The notes under the pieces were generated by a model. The model searched no databases. It was not told the DNA's origin and saw nothing but the letters and a program-made list of their open reading frames with translations. Shown here piece by piece: positions 32,131 through 43,000 of a stretch of DNA of 64,000 nt (position 1 is the stretch's first letter; the number at the start of each line of letters is the position of its first letter). Position numbers and translations under genes: made by a program. The DNA is from Blasia pusilla (Eukaryota; Marchantiophyta; Marchantiopsida; Blasiales): positions 23,374,001 to 23,438,000 of the forward strand of contig CM114274.1 in NCBI GenBank assembly GCA_050084515.1, read 5' to 3'.

Positions 32131-33790
32131 CATGACAACGAGGAGGTTTTGGAGTTCCTATGTATTGGCATCATAGCGAGCACAATGACTGTTAGGGAGC
32201 GGGATCACATCGTACAGAGAGTCATGAGGTTCAAGTGGGAGGGGACATATATTCTATGGGTATGGGGAGATATGGTAGGATACAAGTGGTGCCTCATCCT
32301 TCCCAGCGAGCACATGTAGTGCGACATGCCCATGACGCCGAAGTTGGGGCATTTCGGGGTAAAGCGTAATTATAGCGTACTCCAGGTTCAATATTGGTGG
32401 CGCGGCATGCACACTGAGGTTTAGCAGTTTGTAGCCATGTGTATGATATATGATCGTGTGCGGACATCCTTCAATGCTCCTATGCCACTCCATAGTTGCA
32501 TCCTTTTCCGATTATGGGTTTAGGTTATAGGTGGAGTCTAGACTTTGCAGGACCTTTGCCATTGACGGGCAACATCATAGGTATTATTGGTCAAGGTGGA
32601 GCATTTCTCCAAATGGATAGAGTTGGTGGCACTACCGAACAAGGCGCGCGAGGGAACAGCTTATGCATTTCTAGATTGTATGCTTAGTCATTTTGTTGCA
32701 CCGAAAGAGATGCTGACTTACCAAGGTACCGAGTTCAAGGGAGAGTTTCAGGCCTTGTGTGATTAGGCGCTAATAGATCATCGCACCACGTCCAGAGATC
32801 ATCCTAAGGCAAACGGGTTTGCGAAGAGAGTCATACATGCACTGAAGAGAGGGTTATGTAAGTATGGCTTGCATCAAAGACATTGTAGGGAGTAGGATCT
32901 ACAGTTGCCATGGTTGGTTATGGGTTATCGCTTCAGTCGGTAGGCATCCTTGGCGTCATTTTCACTGTACCTTTTGCTCCATGGGAGAGATCCAGATTTA
33001 CCTACATCTATTTGACATGACATGGCGGAGGTGTTAGATCTTGATGACCCAGATATGTGGATGCGAGCATGTTCTGACAGGGCAGAGATTTTTTCATACA
33101 GTTATGCCCATGGCATTTGAGAACTTAGCTATTGCGCAACATAGGCACACATTGACGTATGCGACCATTCATAGAGGAAGTTATCATCCATGGATTAGGA
33201 GGTTCCATCCAAGAGATTATGTTTATTTACAGCAGGTAACACCCACGATGCTAGATGTCACTGCAGGGCGCACGAGGTTTTACGCACCGGAGTCCTCATG
33301 TTGGAGGGACGAGATGGTATGTTTTGGAAGCATCATGTGCCCAATTGTTCCCCATGTCATCTTCCAAATGTGGACGGGACCGTGGAGCCGAGCTTGGAAA
33401 TGGTACGTACAGGCTTGAGATATATGTTGTGCGGATTTGCGAGGGTTGGAGCCACCATGTTGGTATATGATAGTTGCTCTCGAGGGTGGCATATGTCATG
33501 TCTAAACCTCCCTCTTGATGTAGTTCCATGGGACGATGGATATTTCCGAGATGTGTATAGGGTAGTAGCTATAGGTCATATCAAGGAGATGTGATATTTG
33601 CTATTTGGAGTTGTGAGGATCCAACTTCCAATTAGGGGGGCGGTTGTGTGATCTCGATGTACATGCATGAGTTGATTTTTGTATATGTGTAGATCTCCCC
33701 GTATGTTGGGGAAGATCGATGTTGTGTGGTATGAATGTAATCAACGATGTATATTGTGTAGTGATGTGTATGCGCACGAAAAAGATCTAG
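32128..33790 (+). mobile_element. Second gypsy copy: integrase, PHD finger and LTR start
   Basis: Plus-strand fragment of the same gypsy family, starting in the pre-integrase linker ('VLEFL'). It runs through the H2C2 zinc region, the integrase core (with several stops), the GPY/F-like region (33,200 on), a PHD finger ('YMLCGFARVGATMLVYDSC', then 'GWHMSC', 33,415-33,560), the post-integrase tail, a GGGGGGCG tract near 33,637, and an LTR segment ending GCGCACGA at about 33,782. In the PHD, the last CPxC pair is lost. It lacks everything upstream. Confidence 0.88.
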
Positions 33791-33814
33791 GGATCCTTTG
33801 CTCTTCATCTCTTT

Positions 33815-34200
33815 GCTCTTTTTTTTCGGAAATCCGAAGATTCTCACATTCTTTCTACGTGCAAATTGATTTTCCTTTTATATCTCTTGCTATTGATAGA
33901 AAGAGATATGAGCAACCTTTGTAGCTTCAGCATAAGATTTCATTTTCACTTCCAAAGTTTCAACAACCTCATGCAATTCTGGACTATTGGGAGTAGTCGC
34001 TAATGATGATGCCTTCTCTTGAACATCCACAACAGATTTGGAAAGATCCAGCATCACACTAGAACTATCTTTCAACACCTTCTTCAAAACCTCTTGCGTT
34101 GTCTTCAACTCTCGGATTGAATATGTACAAGGTTCAACTGAGAAGTTTGTACCTTGAATTTTTGTCGAAGCTCTTTTAATTCATGCAAGATCACTTGCAC
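33815..34200 (-). pseudogene. LINE ORF1, N-terminal part
   Basis: The minus-strand segment contains 'TTQEVLKKVLKDSSSVMLDL' and 'LHEVVETLEVKMKSYAEAT', a heptad-rich region suited to a coiled coil as in L1 ORF1. About 175 bp (33,815-33,990) also occur at 31,965-32,140 on the other side of the gypsy fragment, far longer than a normal target duplication. Confidence 0.75.
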
Positions 34201-34224
34201 TAGATTCAAGATTTCTTCTTGAGA

Positions 34225-34810
34225 AGTCATCATGTAGTCGACTTCACTACATCCCAAATATTGCACAACCTCCAATCAAGTAGAGCAGAATCTTCAACAC
34301 TACACAACTTCTTCTCTAGAAATTGGTTGTGCTTTAAATTTCTAGAGCTTAGGCATCTCCTTACAGTACACGTTTTTTCCAAATCTCAATTTTATGTAAC
34401 ACTCCATGTGAAAGATATGGCCTCTGCAAGATTTAGATCTGAAATCCTCAAACGTGGAAGAGAAAAAACTCAAATCTCTCACAACTTTGTTTTTGTAACT
34501 TTTTTGACCTTGATATTATCATGACTAGAGGGCCTCCTATTACTTCAAATTTCCTCAAAATCTCATATTCATATGACACTCCACCTGAAAGATATTGCCT
34601 CTCCAAGATTCAGATCTGAAATCCTCAAATGTGGAAAAGCAGAAACTCAAATCTCTCACAACTTCATTTTTGTAACTTTCTTGAGCTTGGAATTTGCAAG
34701 GCTAGGGAGCCTTATTATATTCCACATCTCCTCAAAATCTCAGCTTCATAAGATACTCCACCTAAAACATATGGCCTTCGTAAGATTCAGATCTGAAATC
34801 CCCAAATGTG
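34225..34810 (-). repeat. LINE 5'UTR made of 177-bp tandem monomers
   Basis: Units start at 34,384, 34,561 and 34,738, a period of 177 bp. A more diverged partial unit lies at about 34,330-34,383, and the array is truncated near 34,810. It lies immediately upstream of ORF1 in minus-strand order, so it is the LINE promoter/5'UTR. A copy of one monomer is at 29,207-29,290, upstream of plus-strand copy B. Confidence 0.85.
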
Positions 34811-36545
34811 GAATCTATTCATACCTTGGACATCTAACAAACACATGCTCTTCATCCTCAATATTTTCTCCATCATGTAACCTATAAATTTATTCAGTTC
34901 TATCAATATTAAACCTAGGTCCTTCCTCAATTCCCAGCCCAGGAGACCGAGTTCTATGTCGTGCGATAATATGACATAAGAACGTGGAGATCCCCGCAAG
35001 TAGCTATCCTTGTTCACAATATACAAGCACAGGATTAACATGAAGTTGATAAAAGTCCATTTTTATGCCCGGGCTGCTCCAAATAAAATGTTGAGAAATT
35101 TCTTCTGTAGATGCTCGCGGTGTGTCATCGGTTTCAAGTCCCAATTTCGTTCCGCCACATTCCACTTTGAAGACCAAGTCACCACATCTGCAATCCAACC
35201 TATGGAACGTGTGGCTCGCAAAGCTTGATGAGGGAGGCGAGAAACATCAAGAGATCTCACCCTTGCAATATAAGTGATGGTCAAGTAGAGAGCTTCAACC
35301 TCTAGAGGTAGATAACCTGTTTCTGCAAGAATAGCATAAGGAGTTTGGTTTCTTACACCCAATTCTTCTTGTAGAAATATCTTTTGCGCCCTCTCCACGC
35401 GCTCCCAACCTATCTTCTTACAACTAGGGCCCCAGACTTGGGTCCCTTATAAGACCACAACCAACACTAATCTCCTAAATAAGAACTTCCCAAGACCCCA
35501 AGACACAATATGAACTCTTCTACACCGATTTAAAAATGAATATAGAGCTTTGTGACCAACTTCTACTCTCTTTTGCAGGCAAAGTGCCCAACTATAGTCA
35601 TGAGAGAAATCAATGCCTAGATATATTTAACTCTTCACTTGTTCTAATTGTAGTTTGTCAAAAACAGTATCCACCATGATAGTGTGATAGTTTGTCACCA
35701 AATCCTTCCTTCCTCATTTGTGAATAGGAACAATCTCCCATAGCGACCAAGTAGACGGAAAACCATAGATAGCAGCATTATCCAATACTTTGGTGAGGAT
35801 CGGTCCAATAGAATCTCTTCCCCATTTGAGAAGTTCAGTAGAAAGACCATCCAAATCCTCACATTTGTCATTTGCTAATCTTCTTAGTTGAGTCTTTACC
35901 TGTGCTTCAGAGAATAAGCTTGGTATGACTCCACAACGTGGCTAGGTGTAGCATGGGGAAAGAAGTAGAGATCTTTGGCAAAAGACATCAAAGACTTGGA
36001 ATCAAGAGTAGGTTTTGAAGACCGTACTACTAACCGTCTCCAAAATTATTTGGGATTGTCATGCAGCTCCCTTGTTAAGGACTTCTGCTTCCGCCGTAAG
36101 AAAGCTCGTTTCTTAGATTTCACCAAGTGTTTGTAAAGGCTCGTCATAAAAAGCCGACTTTGGATATTCAAACATTTGTCCATTAATCTTACCCTTGCTT
36201 GCTTGCATTCAGAGTCAAACCACCCATTACAAGGCAACCTCCTAGCACTTCTATCCCTATGCCGCAAAAAGAACTTGGATGCATTGTTCTTGAGCAATTC
36301 GGTTAGTTGCAAGCTTGTCGTCTCTAGATCAGAGCTCCATATAATGTGAGTCAAGAGTTCTTGGAAATCAAGCTTGTAAAGATCTTTTTTACCAGGATCT
36401 AAGCAACACTTTGGAGAAGCTAAAAAGTATTGACATGTTGAGAGAGGATTTTCCTTTGACACTGAAAGAGTAAAAAAAAGAGTTGCATGATCTGATTCAG
36501 GCTGAGGTTCTTAAATATCAAATGTAGAGATATGAGAGCTATTAG
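34811..36545 (-). mobile_element. LINE copy D, ORF2 linker and RT
   Basis: Minus strand. 36,046-36,462 encodes the post-endonuclease linker ('LLTHIIWSSDLETTSLQLTEL', 'RLPCNGWFDSECKQARV'). 35,640-36,045 is decayed RT N-terminal sequence, then RT is deleted up to the 'VWGPSCKK' region (about 35,430). 34,811-35,398 encodes the C-terminus. It is cut at 34,811, where the 177-bp monomers begin. Several frames are used, so it is inactive. Confidence 0.8.
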
Positions 36546-36769
36546 TGAAGCTCTTCTTTAGCGACCAAGTATTTCTTTCCATGTTCATCATAAGGCTGAA
36601 CATAAATTGGAGGAAAACTATTGCGACATATTGCTTCAACTTGGCGATATCCTCGTCCGACTGAATTTCTCGAACATATTCCATCGTTCAAATTTGACAA
36701 AGAGGAATCCTTGGTGCCTTCGGGCCACCCACCACCACCATTTGCTTTACAACCTGCATGAAAGTTTTT
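36546..36769. other. Unassigned segment between LINE and LTR
   Basis: A minus-strand frame reads 'FPPIYVQPYDEHGKKY'. I do not recognise it. It could be internal sequence of the adjacent gypsy copy or a captured fragment. Confidence 0.25.
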
Positions 36770-37230
36770 GTGCGCATACACATCGCTACACAACATCCAT
36801 CGTTGGTCACATCCACACCACACAACACCGATCTTCCCCATGCACTGGTAGATCCACACATGTACAGAAATCAACTCATACATATATATTGAAATCAAAC
36901 AACAAAAATAAAGAGTAGTAAAAATGGCACACCCGACCTAAAACTCCACTCCTCGATCTACATTGGCATATCGAGCCTCGTCCACCCTGTGCTCTCACAA
37001 AATCCAAACACTAGCACCCTGATCCTATCTCACACACACAAGAGAGGTGCTCCAACAGCTCAACGTGAGAAAGATGGCTTGGGAAATCCATCTTCCTCCC
37101 TTATATAGGATCCCCTAAAAATAGCTATCCTCTTGGTAACCTGCACGCAAAAGTTACTGAGGGCGGGTGACATGCTCAACAAGTCATCCAGCTGTGAAAG
37201 ACCTCAATAGGAAAGTTGTCAAAAACGACG
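36770..37230 (-). repeat. Gypsy LTR, minus orientation
   Basis: The reverse complement matches the LTR at 62.4-63.1 kb: a core containing AAGATGGCTTGGGAAA and TAGTGTTTGG/GTGCTAG-type sequence, then the ~130-bp segment ending GCGCACAAAAA at 36,770. A TATATA-like element lies near 37,118. It is oriented opposite to the pol fragment that follows it. Confidence 0.75.
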
Positions 37231-37249
37231 TTCCTGAGTATTAAATATA

Positions 37250-38760
37250 GCAGTTTGAGTGTCAGATGAACTTGACTATAGCTCAATCTTCAAGAGTTAC
37301 ATGGGTTGAAGCTACATCCACGCAAGTAAATAGATCAATCCCATGCAAGTTCTTCTATGATCAGATTGAGTACTTCGATCGTACAATATACTCAAGTGGC
37401 ATGGATATTCAACAGAAAAGGTTAGTGGCGATCTCACCCATTCGACAACCTACAGATGTGAGTCAAGTTTGCGCATTCATGGAATTGGCGAACTTCTATC
37501 AAAGATACGTCGAGGGTTTTAGATCGATTCCAAAGCCAATAACCTTGTAAACCAAGATAGATCACGAGTAGCACTGGGGGGATGAACAGGAGAGAGCATG
37601 TCATCTCCTTAAAGACAAATTAACTTCCGTGCCAATACTAAGAAGACCTATCAAGGGATGTCCTTTCCAGTTGCATACAGATTGGAGTATGTTGTGACTT
37701 GGAGTTTTGCTCACCCAGCATGATGATAAGGGTAGAGAGTTCATGATGCATAACGCTAGTCCCTCAAACAATGCTACAGAGGCAAAGTATAACTCAAATG
37801 AGGGTTAGTGCTTGGTTGCACTATGAGTTATCGCATATTTCAGGTTTACTTATTTGGCAACCCCTTTACCATCATTCCTGATTATCAACCACTTAAGTGG
37901 TTAATGGAGTCCGACAAGCTTAAAGGAAGCTTGCTAGATGGGCTCTATTGTTGGAGGAATATGATTTTCATGTGGTACATCAACTTGGGACTCTCAACCA
38001 GGATGAGCATGGGTTAAGCCATAACCCATATCTGAATCAATATGATGTGATTGGAACTCGTTGGCATGGAGAGAGTGATGAGGAGATGGTGCTTAGATGG
38101 CATGCATCAACATAATTGGACTTATTGGCTAGGGAGAGCCAGAGTGTTGGAGCTTCGATGGCAAGGTCTAATGGAGAGTCCTTAGCTCTAGAGGCTGGTG
38201 AGGAGGCGACAGATGGTGGAGATATCCATGGCGAAGGGGAAGTCTTGGAGTACCAGCATACGGATAGTGTTATGAGCATACTGGGTACTAGAAAGTGGGA
38301 TCGGATCCTACAACAAACTAGATGATTCCGGTGGGAGAGAACACATGACTTACGAGTTTGGAAGGATGGTAGAGTACACGTTGTGCCTCATACTTCGTAG
38401 AGAGCACGATTAGTACAACATGCTTACGAGGAGTTGGAAAACTTTGGGACAAAGCGTGCATATAGCTTGCTCCAGATACAATATTGATGGCGAGGCATGC
38501 AGAGAGATGTTCAGTAGTTTTTTATCATATGTATTGTCTGTGATTGAGTCCAAGCATCATGTAATGCTCTGACTCCATAGCTGCATCCACTACTGATCAT
38601 GAGTTCGGGCTGTAGGAGGAGTTTGAATTTTGTAGGACCTTTACCTTCGATGGAGCATCATAATGGTTATATGTGATGGTCGAGCACTTCTCGGAGTGGA
38701 TAGAGTTGCTTGCATTGCTGCCCAGCGAAGACGAGTTGACTAGTAGTGAGGCGACAAAGG
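37250..38760 (+). pseudogene. Gypsy pol relic: RT end, RNase H, integrase start
   Basis: Plus strand, same family as the 15-25 kb element. It shows 'CKFFYDQIEYFD' and 'ELANFYQRYVEGF' (RT thumb), 'LHTDWSML' and 'PDYQPLKWLMESDKL' (RNase H; the conserved TDHQ reads PDYQ), the acidic linker, and 'ELENFGTKRAYSLL' (integrase zinc region) with many stops. It ends within the integrase core near 38,700. No methyltransferase or PHD part is left. Confidence 0.85.
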
Positions 38761-38857
38761 CATGTGCTACCTCACACAATCGTAATCATATCCCTTTATA
38801 GCCCGTAATCAATAGCCTTTTATGGTAATCATCGAGCCTTGTCTTTAGGGTTAATCG

Positions 38858-39454
38858 TTGCCCAACGGAGCCTCCTTGGTTGATGAGGCTGCAAAGGCAC
38901 AGGTCGCCTCATACAATCGTCTCCTTCCCTCTCCTTACCCCCTCACTCCAACTCTATCACTTTCTCTCCCTATCCTCACTTTCCCATCGCTCTCTCCACT
39001 CTCTTCCACTCTCGCCATGTTAGTTTTGCTCTTTGGGTCCACGTCCATGGCCAACGTGTTCCTTCTCATTGTCTATGCCTTGTGCATTTGTGGAGCTTGT
39101 GACCCTCTACCATGTCTGGGCACACAAGCTCACAAACTCCCAACATTTGAAGCCTTCGGGGCTAGAGCAAGACCGATGATGCCACTTCCAATGGCTGGAC
39201 TTGCTCTAACTTTCGATATTCATGTAGCACACGTAGGCATCACAAAGAGATTGCAGTTGCTCGCTTCGATTGTTAAATGGTCGAAGAGGCTAGCAGCTTG
39301 TAATTGGAGCAGGAGCCACCTCTCTCTATGTTTTGCTGGCCTCACTAGAGAAAGAAGTGAAACCATTTCAGTCGGGATTTTCTCTAAATCTCATTTTACT
39401 CACCTATATCATTCATTGGGTTGGATCTTTCAAATCCAACCCAATGAATGGTAA
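38858..39454 (+). CDS. Hypothetical ORF of 198 codons, doubtful
   Basis: Open from ATG at 38,858 to the TAA ending at 39,454. It has a Ser/Pro/Leu-rich N-terminal third, a hydrophobic stretch ('SMANVFLLIVYALCICG') and no recognised domain. Composition of the first part (CTCTCC-rich) suggests chance openness. The last codons fall in a 17-bp inverted repeat. Possibly not a gene. Confidence 0.2.
   Translation: MPNGASLVDEAAKAQVASYNRLLPSPYPLTPTLSLSLPILTFPSLSPLSSTLAMLVLLFGSTSMANVFLLIVYALCICGACDPLPCLGTQAHKLPTFEAFGARARPMMPLPMAGLALTFDIHVAHVGITKRLQLLASIVKWSKRLAACNWSRSHLSLCFAGLTRERSETISVGIFSKSHFTHLYHSLGWIFQIQPNEW
39410..39450. repeat. Hairpin: 17-bp perfect arms, 7-base loop
   Basis: CATTCATTGGGTTGGAT (39,410-39,426) pairs perfectly with 39,434-39,450. 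It could be a terminal or palindromic remnant of a small DNA transposon, or an RNA hairpin. Confidence 0.9.
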
Positions 39455-40016
39455 AGGTGGGCAAGCAATTTAGTACTAAAAGTTCAAAAATGTTTCCGGT
39501 ATGGCATGAAGAATTCTTGAGGCTAAAAAGGAATTTTACATGGTAATAACAATTTTGAGATGTAGAAAAATGATCGAGGCAGATTTGAGAAAATTGTGAT
39601 AAGACACCAAAATAAATAAATCTCTTGAAATAATTTTTTCCTGAGAATTTATATTAATCTGTACAACCAAAATTCTCTTTTTCCTCCCTTAAGCTCGCTG
39701 TAGAGTAATATTACAACTTTATGCATGAGTGTCACGGTTCGGGACTGAATAGCTCATCAAAAAGAGGCTAATCCAAATAATAGTATTGGTCACCTCTCTC
39801 TCGTAAAATGGTAATAACTGCACAAATCCACCCAATCTTCTCGAAACAATCAATACACGATATTTAACCAAAAGAGGGAACAGATTGTACCATAAGCATC
39901 ATAACTTTATGTAGAATTATGTACAAATGTGTGGATATGAAGCTAAAGACATGTAACACCACACGACCTCTCAGATGATCATTTAACCTACAAAATTTCA
40001 AGGATTCTCCTTGGTC
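39455..40016. other. 3' flank of CSTF50
   Basis: AT-rich sequence downstream of the CSTF50 stop codon; the 3'UTR must lie here on the minus strand. No other feature is seen. Confidence 0.5.
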
Positions 40017-43000
40017 TTAAAATGATTCCTTCCAAAAGCGGACAGAGCGGTCAGTTCCACAGGTTACAAAAGCTGCCTCACTAGGTGAATGCTCCAACCA
40101 CCGTGGGGCACCAGCATGGTTTGACGGAAGGCGCACTACCACATCACCAGTAAGTGCATCCCAGACAACAACCTGGAATTAGATTTGAAAGAACCAGTCA
40201 GTACATATTGTCTACACAGATGGATAGTTCTCAACCAAAATGGGAAAAACCTGAAAGCGATGAAAACCATCAAGAGGATCAGGAGATTCTTGATAATGAA
40301 ATGCAATGGGGACGCACAAACCTCATTATTGGCCTCATCAACACACATGATGAACTCTTCTTTTTGTGAGAATACAGCCTGCAGGAAGGTTTGTATGACT
40401 TCATTAACGATCTCTAACTGGAGAAAAAAGTACAACGCAGCTCAATGTGATCCTCCTGCACAGCAAAACCTTTGAAACACATGGACACCAACCAGAGAGA
40501 ATGAAATCACCTTCAGAGAGAAGGTGATGTCACATTGGACTGTAGAGTAACAAAAAATAACACCACCCTAAATATAGGATACCTGGCATCGCATCTGGGC
40601 ATGCTTAGCTCCAGTATACTGCTTGACCTGACGTCCACTTCCCACTTCCCACATTCTCACTGTGGAGTCCTTCCCACATGAGAGTACATACCTGAGTAGC
40701 AGCAAATTATGATCATCAGTGCACTGAAAGTATGGCAACTACACAAGTGAACAATATCCAAACCCTCAAGTTCAACACAAACCTTTGTCACTGGCAAAAT
40801 TAATTCAAAAAGTCAACTTGACTACTTCCAATCACCAGACTAGAATAGCATTCAACTGTAGACCGGTGAGCAGAAACAATGCCCTAAAGTGTCTTCCTGG
40901 ACCGCCCAAGCGACAACACCTATTCCTTAAAACCCCTAAAGGCGGCATTGCTCTAAATGAGCACTGACGGGCAAACAGCACTTAGGTTTCATGTTTCCGT
41001 TTATCTGAGCTCCTGAAATCTCAATAGACAGGCAATTATTTAAAACCACAGCTTGCCAGTTAGATCATCATCCAAAATCTCCCTACCGTTGATCTTTTGA
41101 AAAAGAGGCACTGGTTGCTTCTGCAGATCCATGAGCCCCTGTTATTGCGCGAACACAGCGTGCACTAACCCCATCCCAAATTCTCACGCCCCCGTCTTTG
41201 CTTGCTGACACGTACATTCCTCCATTTGCAGAATACCTTACCTGCAGCATCAAGAAATAGGACTGCGTAGTTAGACCTCTTCAGGACTTTGCTATAAAGT
41301 CAACACAATGCAATAAGGAAAGCAAATGGATTCAAGTATGACACTTTTAGGATAATGCAGAGGCATCTATAGAGAGTCGATAAAAACCTGATTTATCGCA
41401 CCACCAATGTGTGAATCTTGGAGTGATGACGAGAGGTAGCATTGAAAAGTACTAACATCATACAAGTGTGCAATTGGATGATCAGTTCCTGCAATCCCAA
41501 ATGAAGGGACAATAAGATACTGCGAGACCATCTGGAAATAGAAATCGGCCGGTGTCATTGAGTTTTCATAAGACTTACTAAGGAAACCCAGGTCAAGGAT
41601 GACCCATGTTTGAGGACACTGTTGGGCCTGACATGACTGACATTAGCCCTGCCTATTCAGCTAACACTTGGAGAAATCAAGACAATCACCTCACATTCCC
41701 CATGACAGAGTTTAGGCCTACAAGCTTTGCTATGTTCTCAGATTAATTATTGAATTTTGTTCAGTCTTGCGGCAGTAACCAACGAAGGCTTGGATTAGTC
41801 AATTCTTTGTGCCCACTTCTCTGAAAACTCGTACTGACCATGATTGGCCGTTAATGGGGAGCTTGGGACCCTCGTAGTCAAGTATCAGGTGCTAGACGAA
41901 TTTTCTACTCACGAGGTTTCCCTCTAGTTTTAGAACTCGTCTACAAGGATTCCATCCACCATACATAACAGTTGCTTCTCTTGCCCTTCTCTTAGAAAGG
42001 TGTCTGGGTGAGAAATGAACTTGAAGCCTAAGCTTCATGACTTGCTTCAAGTACCTGCAAGAAGGTAGTCTCCACAGGGATGGAAGGCCACTGATCGCAC
42101 ATTGTGGGTATCCTGTGAATAGCAATGACATCATACTCAAATACTTTCTTCAAACGACTGACACCTAAAATCGAATGTGAACCATCTTGTACATCACTCT
42201 ATGAAAGCAGACAGCTCAAGTGTGTTTAATCTTCATCACAGAAGTAACATCCATGCCAAATCAATATCAAAGACTCTCCAGAAGCCTTTTCATGTGGCAA
42301 AGATGTACATTAAACACTAAGAGAGGCTAGTTGAAGTTCTTGGAAAGAAAGAACCTGAATGACCCGAAAGGCACGCCTTGCTGCTGATTTTGCAAAATCA
42401 AAGAATCTGTATACAGAACCGAGTCTAAATCCTTGGCGCACACATTCCTTATTAAAAAACCCACACTTTCCAGATTTTGTTGCTGTGACGGCTTGATTTA
42501 GATTCACCACAAGATTTTTGCAACGCGCATGGCTAACTGTGTTGACTTAGCAGAAGGAATATACAGATCTAAATGCTTATCAACACGAGTTCAGAAAGCA
42601 AAGAACTTTCACAGAAACACAAATATAAGCATCCCCGATGTAAGTTGTACTGAACCTTGCTATCCAGCAATATTAACTCCACAAGGCTACCTACAGTACA
42701 AAACATTTGCCAAGAATGAAGAGAGTGAAATCATTGATGCATTGATGGGCACAATGAGACGGACATATACTAGATGATGACATGTCAACAGAAAAATCAA
42801 TCATCTCAACCAATAGCATCAAATCACGAGACAAGTTACAAAAGATGTATATGCACAATTGTAAAGAACTTACTTGATTGTACGATCCTTAGCCCCAGAG
42901 ATGAGGACAGCTGATTGAGGATGGAAATCCAGGTCATTTATTGGCTGCAGGATTAACCCACACACAATACTTTGTAAGATCCATGCAAAATCATCCACAA

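Noticed and set aside
39001-39100. Possible transmembrane or secreted protein in the 198-codon frame
   Set aside because: The hydrophobic stretch alone is weak evidence, and the region is compositionally biased and lies in transposon debris.
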